Counted from the first letter of the stretch, positions 26,204 to 35,512 are shown. The stretch: DNA of 64,000 nt from Verrucomicrobiota bacterium (GCA_026397725.1 JAPLUI010000119.1:1-64000); one strand, 5' to 3'. Notes: a model not told the origin generated them from the sequence alone. Translations and numbers: made by a program.

Positions 26204-28689
26204 CGGGTTGCTTGTTCGCCGGTGGTGAAAGTGAACCAATCCACCGCGTGGACCTGGGTGCCAGGAAATACTAGGAAGAGATTGTGGATGCCGGTGGTCG
26301 GTTTGATTGGGCATTCGATGTTACCGGACTTCAGTTGACCGATCACCTGTCCCGTTGGCGAATCCAGGTGCAGTTCCACCAGCGAATCCGCTCCGGGCGC
26401 TTCACCGCGTTTTTCCTCACCGGCCACTGCGTCGAGGCTGAAAACGGCCTTCGCCACGCCCTTGCCGAAATCCATGTTCTCATACTTCGCCCAGGAGCCC
26501 GCTCCCGTCTGATAGATGCCGCAGCCGGCCTGGGTCCGCAGCCCGTGCATCCGCTGATAGTCCTCCGCCTGGATGCGGCAGGTGGCGGACCGGCGGGTGA
26601 AGGCGGAAATGTCGAACGGGAAATCCGCCCGTAAGCCGATGGTGGTGGTATTGATCGCCTTGAAGCCGGTCTTCCATGCGGGTGACGCGTCCGCAAGCGA
26701 GTAATCGCGGAAAGTCAGGTCCCAGTCCGGCCGCTTTCGACTCACCATGAGGTCACCGAAAACGCTGTGGACATCGACCCCGTGATCGGCAAGGGTGTTA
26801 GGATTGGCGGGATCGCGGGGCTGGATGGCATTGTGGTCCACTTCCCGGATTCCGGCGACATCGTCCGGCAGCTTGCCCACGGTGCCCGGGAATGCCTTGA
26901 AGGTGTCGGTTGAGGTTTCATAACGAAGGGGCGCGCCATCGGCGGCGAACACATTGCGGCGGATGGTGTAATTGCCGCCGGGCTCGAGATATGGGCTGAG
27001 GGTAACCACGCGGCCGAGCGTGCAATCGGCCACGAAGTTGTTCTCGATCACCTGGTTGAGGCTCTTCATCATAAACGCACCGGTTTGCCGCCCGCCATGG
27101 CAATGGTGGATGAGGTTGTCGCGGATGGTGAGCCAGTGGCTGGCGTCGTCGGCAAACAGCACATGCGCCCAGCCGTTCCAATCGAGCGTCTGATCAATGT
27201 CATGGAGGGCGTTGTTCGACCACAGGTTGTCGCGACCGGGACTCCAGCTCTCGATGCCGCCGAAATCAAAGCTGTTGCGGCAGACCGAATAGATCTCGTT
27301 GCCGGTGATCCTGAGCTTGCGGGAGTGGATATAGTCGAGGTGAGTGTCGAAGGTGAGGTTGGCCCCATAGAGTTGCTTGGGAATGCAGCCCCAGCGGATT
27401 CCTTTCACTGAGATGCCATAGCGTGGCATGTTGCCGATCCGATTGCGGGTGATCAGGCTGTCGCCACTTTGATAGAACTGGATCCCGCAACCGCCACCGA
27501 CGAATTTCCCGCAGTCGTGGATGAAATTGTTCTCCAGCCGGTGACCGCGATTGACATCCGACTCCGCCGCCGAGCGAAACGGCCCTTCGCCGGGCATGAA
27601 GCCATTGGCGTAGATGCCGGCAAAGCCCGCGTCCGCAATGAGGCAGTTTTCGACCACGCAGTCGCGGGCATGGTGGTTGAGCCACACCGCCGAATGCCCG
27701 GCGGCGAGCAATCGGCACCCGGTAATCGTCAGGTTCGCCGCGGTTTCGGCGAAAACCATTCCCTGTTGGAGTGGATCCGGAGTGGAAGCGTCCTGGCCCG
27801 GAGCGAACAAATACCAGCGCAAGGCGAAGTCGGAACCCAGCAACGCCACGTTTTCCACCCGGATGTTTCGCGCCGGGTCTTGCGGTGTCCGGCCGCGAAT
27901 TTCCAACAATCTTTCGGCCACGGGCCGCACGATGAGATGATCCCCCGGGGTGCCTGACTGCGGTTTGTAGTATAACCAGCCTTCCTGATGCTTGAGGCAC
28001 CACTCGCCCGGTTCGTCGAGAAACTCGAGCACGCCACGGATGAAGAAGCGCCCGTTGATCCCGCCGAACTGGTCGCTGCCACCGTCGATCGGGAGTGTGC
28101 CATTCGCCTCCGGAGTGGATTTCAGCACGGCACGCATTTCCGAGAACCAGTCGCATCCGACGAATGCGAAGACCTGTGCGTCTGAGTAGTCATAGTTCAG
28201 CCACTCCTTTGGCACGCCGACCGCGCCGTTGTTGATTTTCCATGCCCCTCCGCCGAAGCCGCCGCCCCGGTCCGGTGTCTGCGCCATGGTCGCGGAGCGG
28301 CCGTCCACGATCAGATTGTAGAAGCGCTGTCCCTTCGGCACCGGCGTGCGCCAGACATCCCCTTGCCATTTTTCCCAACCGGTTACGGGCACTCCACCGT
28401 AGATCTCCGCCGATGCTCCCGGGCCCTCGCCGCGCCAGATCGTGCCGCTGTCACGGTCGTCCAGCCGCAGTGGTTCCGTTAGATAATATCTCCCCGCGGC
28501 GAGGTGGATGGTTTTGCTCCCGGCGGCGGCGCGCGCGGCGTCGCGCGCCTTTGCGGGCGTGGCGAACGGTTTGGCGGCGGTGCCGGGATTGGCGTCATTG
28601 CCGGCGGGAGACACATATAGATCGGCGGCCGTCGCGACAGGCGCGAACGGAACCAGGCCAAGGATTACGGATAACAGTGATGATTTCAT
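26200..28689 (-). CDS. Secreted right-handed beta-helix glycosidase, GH141-like
   Basis: About 829 residues. The signal peptide (Met-Lys-Ser-Ser-Leu-Leu-Ser-Val-Ile-Leu-Gly-Leu) is followed by Leu-Tyr-Val-Ser-Pro-Ala-Gly-Asn-Asp-Ala-Asn-Pro-Gly-Thr, Pro-Phe-Ala-Thr and Lys-Ala-Arg-Asp-Ala-Ala-Arg, the typical entry of beta-helix proteins related to GH141 (alpha-L-fucosidase/xylanase) and GH120. Many Asn-rich turns follow to about 640, then a C-terminal beta-sandwich, likely carbohydrate-binding (Ile-Gln-Ala-Glu-Asp-Tyr; Asp-Ser-Leu-Val-Glu-Leu-His-Leu-Asp). The family call is tentative. The start is coupled by ATGA to the broken paralogue upstream. Confidence 0.7.
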   Translation of the reverse strand: MKSSLLSVILGLVPFAPVATAADLYVSPAGNDANPGTAAKPFATPAKARDAARAAAGSKTIHLAAGRYYLTEPLRLDDRDSGTIWRGEGPGASAEIYGGVPVTGWEKWQGDVWRTPVPKGQRFYNLIVDGRSATMAQTPDRGGGFGGGAWKINNGAVGVPKEWLNYDYSDAQVFAFVGCDWFSEMRAVLKSTPEANGTLPIDGGSDQFGGINGRFFIRGVLEFLDEPGEWCLKHQEGWLYYKPQSGTPGDHLIVRPVAERLLEIRGRTPQDPARNIRVENVALLGSDFALRWYLFAPGQDASTPDPLQQGMVFAETAANLTITGCRLLAAGHSAVWLNHHARDCVVENCLIADAGFAGIYANGFMPGEGPFRSAAESDVNRGHRLENNFIHDCGKFVGGGCGIQFYQSGDSLITRNRIGNMPRYGISVKGIRWGCIPKQLYGANLTFDTHLDYIHSRKLRITGNEIYSVCRNSFDFGGIESWSPGRDNLWSNNALHDIDQTLDWNGWAHVLFADDASHWLTIRDNLIHHCHGGRQTGAFMMKSLNQVIENNFVADCTLGRVVTLSPYLEPGGNYTIRRNVFAADGAPLRYETSTDTFKAFPGTVGKLPDDVAGIREVDHNAIQPRDPANPNTLADHGVDVHSVFGDLMVSRKRPDWDLTFRDYSLADASPAWKTGFKAINTTTIGLRADFPFDISAFTRRSATCRIQAEDYQRMHGLRTQAGCGIYQTGAGSWAKYENMDFGKGVAKAVFSLDAVAGEEKRGEAPGADSLVELHLDSPTGQVIGQLKSGNIECPIKPTTGIHNLFLVFPGTQVHAVDWFTFTTGEQATR

Positions 28690-30731
28690 AAGGGTAATTC
28701 GTTCCGCAGTTGAGCCGTGAGCGCCTTTGGCCAACCGCCTTCGGCATTGGCATCGGTGGTGATCGCTTCGAGGCGTTCATCGAATCCGGCAGGCTTGGCC
28801 GGGTAGCTGTTGATATTGTTGTCCCACCGGCACACGGTCTTGCCGGTGAATCCCGTGGGAGCATTGGCTCCCGCGGTCATGGCTGGGCCCGGGCGGGCAG
28901 CCGGCGTGGGAATGTGCGAATTGTCCATGTGATTGGCCCCGTCTGCCCAGGCCAGATTGTCTTGTAGCATGGTGCGTCCGGTCCAGTCGTCCATGTAGAT
29001 CACATAGCCATGGGTGTGATGCTTGACGCGTTTCATCAGGTTTTCCAGCCAGACGTTGTCATGGCCCACCGACCAGCAATAGAGAGCCCCGCCATCGCCG
29101 AGCGTGGTCATGAACTCGTCCACAACATTGCGGGCGATCCAATTGCCACCGCTGTGCAGATACGGCTTCACTTCCTCGAAATCGGCAGGGTTATCGCGGC
29201 CGCTGGGTGGCGGCAACTCGGCGCCGCGCATTTGGAACTGTGCCGTGCGGTCACCTTGCAGATCAAAGCACGGTCCGTTCATCGGATGGCCGGGATTTTT
29301 CAGGATCGTGTGGTTCGCCCCGCAAATCTGCACGGCGGCATACGGCACGTCCGCGATCCAGTTGAGCGAGAGGTCATTATGGCCGCTGCCAAATATCGTG
29401 ACCGCAGCGGAATGCATGTAGTCGCGCCCGGTGCTGTGGATGTAATTGCGGCGGATGACATGGTGGTGGTTGACATCGAGCGTGCCCGGCCCGTAGCCGG
29501 TGGCTTGAACGCCGCCCGAACCAAGGCTGGTCATCTCATTGCCGAGCACCGCGATCCGTTGCGCGTAATGGTCGAGCACGACGGCATAGGCGCCGCAGTT
29601 GCGGAACGTGCAGTTGGCAATCGTGCAGGCCTCGACGCCTTGCAGAAACAGCGTGCCGTCAGGGTTCTCGGCGTTGCGCTTGAGCCAGTCCTTCGGCCAC
29701 TGATCCTCCGGCAAACGATCCGTGCACTCGAACGTCAGCCCGTAAAACCCGACCTCCCGGACCACTTGGTCGAAGGCCGACGGGCCGGCGGTGCCCAGCG
29801 GCGGAGTTGTCTGCTCGACACGCTTGCCCCTGGCGTCGTATTTCACACGCCATGTGTTGGAGGTGGCCGAGAGATCATCGCCTTGCAAGCGGATGAGTTC
29901 ACATAGGGTTGGAGCGGTGATGGTCTTGCCGGCCATCGTGCCGTCCGGCGGCCGGAAATAGACTTTGCCGGCGGCGGAGTCCACGCACCATTCGCCGGGC
30001 TGGTCGAGGCAGACCAGGGCGTTGCGGAACTGGAGCGAACCTTCCTCGTAATACCGGCCGTTCCAAACCAAGGTGGTCGGGTTGCGACTCGCCAAGGTCA
30101 CGGTGTCGCCCTCGATCTTTTTCAATACCGTCAGACTGTTCCAGTACTGCATCGGCAGAAAGTCCACCTCGACATCGCCATTCTCGGGCAAGCCCTTCAG
30201 CAGACCTGCCGGCACGGTCGCCCGCATGCCATCCGGTGTGAGCTGGGCGATGCCCTGGATGCGCGGCCACGACCGCCAGCCTTTCACATCGGTGTTCGGC
30301 GTCCGTGCCACCTGTTGCGGCTGGCCATTGACATACAGATTGTGAAACCGCCACCCCTGCGGCACAGAAGCGACCCAGATGTGCTCGTCATGCTTTTGCC
30401 AGTTGGCAATCTCCCGCGAGGATGTGATAACCGGCGTCTCGCCGTTCGCGGCGACATATCGGATCGGCTTGCCTTCCGTGCCGGAGTCGGCGGGCGTGAG
30501 CACCAGCGTCTGCTTCAGGACCTACGTGCCGCCGTGGATCACGACGTCTGTGGCCTCGCGCTGGTTGTCCGCCCGCACCGCATCGCGGGCGCGTTCGAGC
30601 GTGGCAAACGGCTGGGCGGCGGTGCCGGCATTGGCGTCATTTCCATTCGGAGCGACGTGGAACTCGGCGGCCGGGGCGAGTTGGGCGACGGCACATGATA
30701 TGGATATGGCAATCAGGTCAATTCGTTTCAT
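28686..30731 (-). pseudogene. Beta-helix glycosidase gene interrupted by one in-frame TAG
   Basis: The 5' part (30731-30522) encodes a signal peptide and Phe-His-Val-Ala-Pro-Asn-Gly-Asn-Asp-Ala-Asn-Ala-Gly-Thr through Ile-His-Gly-Gly-Thr, then TAG at 30522-30524, then continues in the same frame with Val-Leu-Lys-Gln-Thr-Leu-Val-Leu and the full beta-helix to 28686. Relatives have Tyr after Gly-Gly-Thr, so a TAC to TAG change would explain the stop. The rest is uninterrupted, with intact Asn-Cys-Thr-Phe and Gly-Asp-Gly-Gly-Ala-Leu-Tyr turns. Without the stop it would be about 681 residues, GH141-like. Reinitiation or readthrough cannot be excluded, but any product starting inside would lack the signal peptide. 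Confidence 0.85.
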
Positions 30732-30749
30732 ATAGCAATTCGTTTGGTG

Positions 30750-32050
30750 TCATGGGTGTGGTAGTTTGAATTCAGGCCGCACCAGCGAGACCGGCGAGCT
30801 GCCTCGAAACTCGATCTCTCCCATCAGCGCGCGCACCACGGAGGACTGGGTGGATTCATCATAGGAGTATGCATTGATGCAAGTGTGGACGTGCTCGAAA
30901 TACTCGTTGATCAGGTGGGGGCTGCCCATGCCGACCACGATCACCTTGTCTTTGGGCATGGCGTTGACGGCCCACACGGATTGCGCCTCATCGTCCCAGA
31001 ACAAGAGCGGGCCATACGGCTGATGCATCTGGCGGATGGCGATGACAAGGATACGGTCGTAACGTTGCGGGAGGTCGGTCTGCCAGTAGTCGGTTTCGTA
31101 AAGGATGTTATGTTGCAGGTCCACGGTGAAGCCGCGCCGTTCCAACTCCTCCTTGAGGTGGGTGAGGCGGGAAAAGCCGCCGTCGCCGCCCTTGCGGCTC
31201 ATGGGCACGACCCCGACGACGAGGATCTTCTTATCCTTGGCGGGATCGAGCGGCAGGGCGTTCTTGCGGTCGCGGACGAGAGTGATGGCTTGCTCGGTGA
31301 TCCGGCGGGAATCCGCAGCGGCTTCCTGTTTTTCCGACCGGGTCATGTTGCGGACGAGGATCGGTTGCGGATCGAGCAGGCCGAGCTTGCGCTTCATCTC
31401 CCAAACCCGGCTGACGGCGTCATCGAGGCGTTCCAGCGGGACATCACCACTCCGGATGCGAGCCTCCATCTCGTCCATGAACTCGTAGGACGGCCAAAGC
31501 ATGGCATCCATGCCAGCGAGGAAGCTTTGGATTTCCCCCTCGATCCGGGTCGGATACCAACCGCGGAATCCACCCATCATCATGGCATCGGAAACGATCA
31601 CGCCCTTGAAGCCCATCTCCCGCTTGAGCAGGTCGGTAAGCAGCGCCTTGGAGAGGGTGGCTGGCGGATGAAAGCCGTCGATGAATTCGTTCTTTTCCTT
31701 CTGGTATGCGGGCAGGGTGATATGACCCGGCATGATGGACATGACTCCGGCATCGATCGCGGCCTGGAATACCTTGCCATAGATCCGCCACCAATCGGGC
31801 ATGGACAGCGGGTTGCAAGTGGTGCACAGGTGCTGGTCGCGGTGATCCGCGCCATCACCGGGGAATGTTTTGGCGGTGGCACCGCCGCCATTCTCCTGGA
31901 TGCCGGCGATTTGCCTCGTCAGCAGGCGGACCGCGCGCTCCGGTTCACCTGCGATGGCACGCGTGCAGATCAGCGGGTCCAGCGGGTTGAGGTTGAGGTC
32001 CACGATCGGGTTGAGCACCCAGCGCACGCCGACAGACCAGATCAGCCCGC
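30750..32050 (-). pseudogene. 5'-truncated GH3 glycosidase (beta-N-acetylhexosaminidase type)
   Basis: From about 32040 the frame reads Gly-Val-Arg-Trp-Val-Leu-Asn-Pro-Ile-Val-Asp-Leu-Asn, Lys-Thr-Phe-Pro-Gly-Asp-Gly-Ala-Asp-His-Arg-Asp-Gln-His and Gly-Val-Ile-Val-Ser-Asp-Ala-Met-Met-Met-Gly-Gly. These are the GH3 barrel, the His/Asp loop and the nucleophile strand; a second alpha/beta domain follows to the stop at 30750. The signal peptide and first barrel strands are gone: upstream DNA belongs to a GH36 gene in another frame. No plausible start codon precedes the homology, so the gene is a 3' remnant of about 430 codons despite intact catalytic motifs. Confidence 0.8.
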
Positions 32051-33369
32051 TTGCCGAGATGCTCGAAGTCCGCCTTCCAGGTGATGAAGCCGAGTTCGTC
32101 GAGGTTCTGCCGCAAGTGGTCCGGGTCGGCATTGCGAATGGCCACCCACAGTCCCAAGCGCAGACTGTGGGCGTCACACGCGGCTTTGATGTCATGCCAA
32201 TCGTGGGTGTATTTCGGCAGGAAACCCTTGGCGTCCGAGCCGCCGCCGGCCTTCTGCCAGCCGTCGTCGAGCTGCATCACATCGACGCCGAGGTCAGCCA
32301 GCGCGGGGATTTCTTTCATTACGAATTCCTCGCTGGTGAATTGCCCGCCAAGCGGATTGGCCGGACCCCAGGTATTGGACAGGATGAAAAGATCGCGCCG
32401 CGGAAACACCGGATAGCGGGCGCGGTCGAAGCGTTTGAGGGCGAGCTGCAACCCGTCGTCGCCGCCCTGATAGACAATGCTCCAATTTGCCCAGCACTCG
32501 CGGAAGCGGTCCGGCACGATTTCCGCCGGCACCAGGCCCCAACCGGTGGACACGAGGCCCGCCGGGTTGGCGTGGAACGCTCCGGTATAGTGGGCGGGCT
32601 GGTTGACGGTCTTGGGGGACTCTTTCACCAGTATCACTCCGGCGTCACCGTATTGGACGGCCGCGCCGCTGGCCCAGTCAATGTCCTCACGCAGGAAGAT
32701 GGGCCAACCAGTGACGGTTTGCTCGCGGAGCATGTCCTGGCTTTGATCATGGCGGTTGCCGGGGTTGTTATAGTAGCCCTAATAACGTCGCTGGTTGGCG
32801 ATTCCGAAGTCGAGCGGCAGATAGTCGGCCCGCGCGCTGGGTTTGGGAAAGGTCGCCCCGCAATCCTGATAGACGGATTCGCCCGCAGGTTTTCCCTGCG
32901 GGTCAAAGCCCGGCAAAGCCTTGGCCCGGAGCTGGACCCGCAGGCCGGGTGCGTCCGGATAGGCCCAGACGACGTGCTGAATTTCGAGTTTCGCCGCCTC
33001 GTATCGAATCGTGGAGATGATTTCAAGATGCGGGCTGGAAAACCCGTCATCATCGGCGACCCGGGTTTCGGTTCCAACCAACGTTCCGGCGGTCTCGGGA
33101 CCGATCGCGCCGGGCAAATCCCAATCGCAGACATGGCTGGGTTTGATGGCCCATTCCCGGCCCGAGCCGAGGTCGCGCAGGGACGTGGTGACGAGGCCTT
33201 TGCCGGTCCATTGCCAGACGCGTTCGACGGTGCCGGTGGTGACGCGGATGCGACCCCCGGAGATCTCCGCTCGGGCGGCGCCCACGGTGGTGGCCGGGGC
33301 GGCCATGACAGTTAGGGAACCGGCGGAGAGGGCGGCGGCCAAGGGCAGCGTAGTCATCACGTGGTTCAT
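32051..33369 (-). pseudogene. GH36-like alpha-galactosidase gene, in-frame TAG and 3' deletion
   Basis: The gene starts at 33369 with Met-Asn-His-Val-Met and a signal peptide. The N-terminal sandwich runs to Asn-Gln-Arg-Arg-Tyr, then TAG (32779-32781), then in the same frame Gly-Tyr-Tyr-Asn-Asn-Pro-Gly-Asn; relatives suggest Trp at the stop (TGG to TAG). The barrel continues with Met-Gln-Leu-Asp-Asp-Gly-Trp-Gln and Trp-Lys-Ala-Asp-Phe-Glu (nucleophile strand), and homology ends abruptly near 32050 where GH3 sequence begins in another frame. The acid/base half of the barrel is therefore missing. Two independent lesions make this a clear pseudogene. Confidence 0.85.
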
Positions 33370-33394
33370 TGATGATGGATTGTGGAAATTGGCC

Positions 33395-33635
33395 TCACCA
33401 CTTGGTGAGGCGGTTGAGGATGGCGGGTTGGTCGGCTTCGTCGGCTGCGAGGCAGAGAAAGATGCCATCGGGTTTCATGATCCGGCCAACGGCTGTGATC
33501 GCCGGGGGCTTGGTTGTATTCCGCGTTGTGCAGCGAAAAGCGGACCGGCGGGCGGTCAAGCAACTCGCCGGCGAACCAGGCCTCGACCCGCGCGAGGGCG
33601 GCCTGAAAGTCGGATTTGGTGGTGAGTTCGGTCAT
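33395..33635 (-). pseudogene. URO-D-like gene with large internal deletion
   Basis: The first ~48 codons (Phe-Ala-Gly-Glu-Leu-Leu-Asp-Arg-Pro-Pro-Val-Arg-Phe) are homologous to the N-terminus of the intact protein at 3323-4414. After Trp-Pro-Asp the sequence jumps, in another frame, to the family's C-terminus: Lys-Pro-Asp-Gly-Ile-Phe-Leu-Cys-Leu-Ala-Ala-Asp-Glu-Ala-Asp-Gln-Pro-Ala-Ile-Leu, ending Thr-Lys-Trp and TGA at 33395-33397. Roughly 290 codons are deleted between the ends. It sits just upstream of the GH36 remnant, the same pairing of URO-D-like and glycosidase genes as in the first operon. Confidence 0.88.
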
Positions 33636-33714
33636 GGGTCGGAGCGGGAGTGTGATGGAGTGTTAGATGCGGGGTGATGGTGGACTTATCTACAATGGCG
33701 CGGCGTCAGCAATT

Positions 33715-34125
33715 TCAGCACAGGTTCACGAACCCGGTCCAAACCCGGATGAACAGCGCGTCTTGGGGCCAATGGACGAAGTGGGTGGCGGCGAAACCCT
33801 CCGCCGCTTCAAGGACTGTCACCACGGTGGGGCCCGTGGCGGATTCGATGATCTCCTGCGATTTGAACTTCAACGCGGACGAGGCCTCGCCTCCGCGCAT
33901 CGTGAGACCCTGGCCGAAGGCGGACGGCGGTGACAGGTCCACCCCCTCGCCGCGAACGTGAAGCTGCACCACCGAATCGGGGGTGCGGGCTGGCAGCGGC
34001 AGAAATCGGGCGGGCAACCGGGTGACCTCGGGGGCTTCAAGGTTCAGCCGTTTGGGCACCCGGTCGGCCAGACGCTCGGCGGGGAGGAGGGTGAACGACA
34101 CGGTCTGGTCGGCCCTAGACCTCAT
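33715..34125 (-). pseudogene. Fragment of a GH36-type N-terminal sandwich domain
   Basis: About 125 codons read Val-Gln-Leu-His-Val-Arg-Gly-Glu-Gly-Val-Asp-Leu-Ser, Gly-Leu-Thr-Met-Arg-Gly-Gly and Phe-Ala-Ala-Thr-His-Phe-Val-His-Trp, then Phe-Ile-Arg-Val-Trp-Thr-Gly-Phe-Val-Asn before a stop. This resembles the N-terminal supersandwich of bacterial alpha-galactosidases. No signal peptide, no start context and no catalytic barrel are present. Its 5' end coincides with one of two direct repeats flanking the Fic gene. Confidence 0.6.
34077..34111. repeat. 35-base direct repeat flanking the Fic gene, left copy
   Basis: The 35-base segment beginning CGGCGGGGAGGA and ending GGTCTGGTCG recurs at 35434-35468 with one mismatch. 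The two copies bracket the Fic gene and its operator. In both, the minus strand encodes Asp-Gln-Thr-Val-Ser-Phe-Thr followed by Leu-Pro-Ala, so they are homologous bits of coding sequence. Confidence 0.85.
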
Positions 34126-34247
34126 GGTGCCTGGGCAATAACGGCAATGGAGGACTTGAGTTGTGAAGGGTAGCGAGTGCCGGAATCAGGGGGTGCAGCT
34201 CGGCAGGAAAGAACGCGCGGCGCGGGCTTGAGCCGATTCGGAGGATT

Positions 34248-34283
34248 ATTCGGCTCACGAAATTGACTTCCCGTGAGCCGAAT
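34248..34283. promoter_or_regulatory. Palindromic operator upstream of the Fic gene
   Basis: Perfect 12-bp arms ATTCGGCTCACG (34248-34259) and CGTGAGCCGAAT (34272-34283) are separated by 12 bases containing TTGACT. Two extra half-sites (GAGCCGA at 34230-34236 and TCGGCTCAT ending at the start codon) flank it. The arrangement suggests repression by a dimer, plausibly the Fic protein's own C-terminal winged helix or a neighbouring regulator. Confidence 0.7.
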
Positions 34284-34289
34284 AGCCGC

Positions 34290-34295
34290 TATAAT
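34290..34295 (+). promoter_or_regulatory. TATAAT -10 box, leaderless start
   Basis: A perfect TATAAT ends six bases before the ATG at 34302, so the transcript would start at or next to the start codon (leaderless). A TTGACT at 34263-34268 lies 21 bases upstream, longer than the usual 17. Confidence 0.55.
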
Positions 34296-34301
34296 CGGCT
34301 C

Positions 34302-35405
34302 ATGACCTACAATTGGCAGCAACCGGATTGGCCGGACTTTCGTTTCGATCCCACGCCGATTGAGGACGGTTTGCTGGCCATCGCCGAGCATGCGGGAAAG
34401 GTCAGCGGGCTGCTGGCCGGCTTGCCACCCGGACTCGAAGCCGACGCCGTCCTGGACCTGATGATCGAGGAAGCGATCAAGTCCTCCGCCATCGAAGGAG
34501 AAATCCTCCCTCGCCCGGACGTGGTGTCATCCATCCGCAATCATCTCGGGTTGAACACGCCGCCGGATTCCGTGAAAAGCGGCCTGGCGGATGGTGCCGG
34601 AGCATTGACGACCACCGTGCGCCGGACCTTCGCCGAGCCGCTCACTGAAGACGTGGTGTTTGCCTGGCACTCGATGCTGATGAAAAGCATCCATGGCATC
34701 AAGGTGGGTGACTGGCGGACGGGCCGCAATCCCATGCAGGTGGTCTCCGGCCTGATGCACCGTCCGACCATCCACTTCGAGGCTCCGCCATCATCGGAGG
34801 TGCCGCGTGAGATGGCTCGTTTCATCGCCTGGTTCAACCGGACTTCACCGGATGGCCCGCAGCCGCTCAAGCATGCCGCCATCCGGTCGGGCATCGCCCA
34901 TGTTTACTTCGAGAGCATCCATCCGTTCGAAGATGGCAACGGACGCATCGGCCGGGCCATTTCGGAGAAAGCCCTCGCGCAGGGGCTGCGCCAGCCGGGC
35001 TTGTTCAGCTTGTCCCGCTCCATCGAGGCGAAACGAAGCGCTTACTATGACGCGCTGGAATCCGCCCAGCGATCCAACGACCTGACCGGCTGGCTGGTTT
35101 ACTTCGTGGACACGGTGCTGCACGCGCTGGTGGACGCGAAGGACCGAATCCTGTTCGTGGTCAGGAAGGCCCGGTTCCTCGACCTGCATCGAGCCACTCT
35201 GAGCGAGCGGCAGAACAAGGTGATCCTCCGCATGTTCGAGGCCGGCCCGGAGGGCTTCATCGGCGGCATGAACGCCCGGAAATACATCGCGCTCACCGGG
35301 GTTTCCAAAGCCACCGCGACCCGCGACTTGCAGGATCTGGCCGGGACCGGCGTGCTCGTTCCCACCGGCGGCGGTCGGAGTGCGAGCTATCAGCTCAATG
35401 TTTGA
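34302..35405 (+). CDS. Fic-family protein adenylyltransferase with winged helix
   Basis: About 367 residues. The Fic motif His-Pro-Phe-Glu-Asp-Gly-Asn-Gly-Arg-Ile-Gly-Arg is complete near residue 206, so it should transfer AMP or another nucleotide moiety from a nucleotide donor to a hydroxyl group on a target protein. Near residue 60, Ser-Ser-Ala-Ile-Glu-Gly matches the inhibitory (S/T)xxxE(G/N) motif placed N-terminally (class II), which blocks the active site until relieved. The last ~70 residues form a helix-turn-helix (Ser-Lys-Ala-Thr-Ala-Thr-Arg-Asp-Leu). The start is set by the TATAAT six bases upstream. It is convergent with the decayed glycan operon and flanked by 35-base direct repeats. 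Confidence 0.9.
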   Translation: MTYNWQQPDWPDFRFDPTPIEDGLLAIAEHAGKVSGLLAGLPPGLEADAVLDLMIEEAIKSSAIEGEILPRPDVVSSIRNHLGLNTPPDSVKSGLADGAGALTTTVRRTFAEPLTEDVVFAWHSMLMKSIHGIKVGDWRTGRNPMQVVSGLMHRPTIHFEAPPSSEVPREMARFIAWFNRTSPDGPQPLKHAAIRSGIAHVYFESIHPFEDGNGRIGRAISEKALAQGLRQPGLFSLSRSIEAKRSAYYDALESAQRSNDLTGWLVYFVDTVLHALVDAKDRILFVVRKARFLDLHRATLSERQNKVILRMFEAGPEGFIGGMNARKYIALTGVSKATATRDLQDLAGTGVLVPTGGGRSASYQLNV

Positions 35406-35416
35406 ACTGGCACCGC

Positions 35417-35490
35417 TCAGTTCACCTCATGCCCGGCGGGGAGGATGGTGAACGACACGGTCTGGTCGCCCTCGATGTGGTATTCCACGC
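35417..35490 (-). pseudogene. C-terminal remnant of an unidentified gene
   Basis: The minus strand reads Val-Glu-Tyr-His-Ile-Glu-Gly-Asp-Gln-Thr-Val-Ser-Phe-Thr-Ile-Leu-Pro-Ala-Gly-His-Glu and stops at 35417-35419. It shares Asp-Gln-Thr-Val-Ser-Phe-Thr with 34077-34111. It may be the tail of a secreted enzyme. Upstream sequence is AT-rich heptamer repeat. Confidence 0.45.
35434..35468. repeat. 35-base direct repeat flanking the Fic gene, right copy
   Basis: Partner of 34077-34111, with a single mismatch. See that entry. Confidence 0.85.
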
Positions 35491-35491
35491 A

Positions 35492-35512
35492 GGATTTAGG
35501 ATTTCGGATTTA
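35492..35512. repeat. Heptamer tandem repeat, unit GGATTTA/GGATTTC
   Basis: Three consecutive 7-base units. Immediately after it comes a short stretch (about 35512-35560) resembling part of the dispersed element (GGAAGTTCCGGCGGCC). Confidence 0.8.

Noticed and set aside
28686..33369. Two in-frame TAG codons in neighbouring genes suggested amber recoding or suppression
   Set aside because: TAG serves as the ordinary terminator of intact genes here (stops at 3323-3325 and 38954-38956), the two sites would need different amino acids (Tyr and Trp), and the same region carries deletions. Gene decay is simpler.
34263..34268. TTGACT as the -35 box of the Fic promoter
   Set aside because: The spacing to TATAAT is 21 bases, outside the normal range; I keep only the -10 box as supported.
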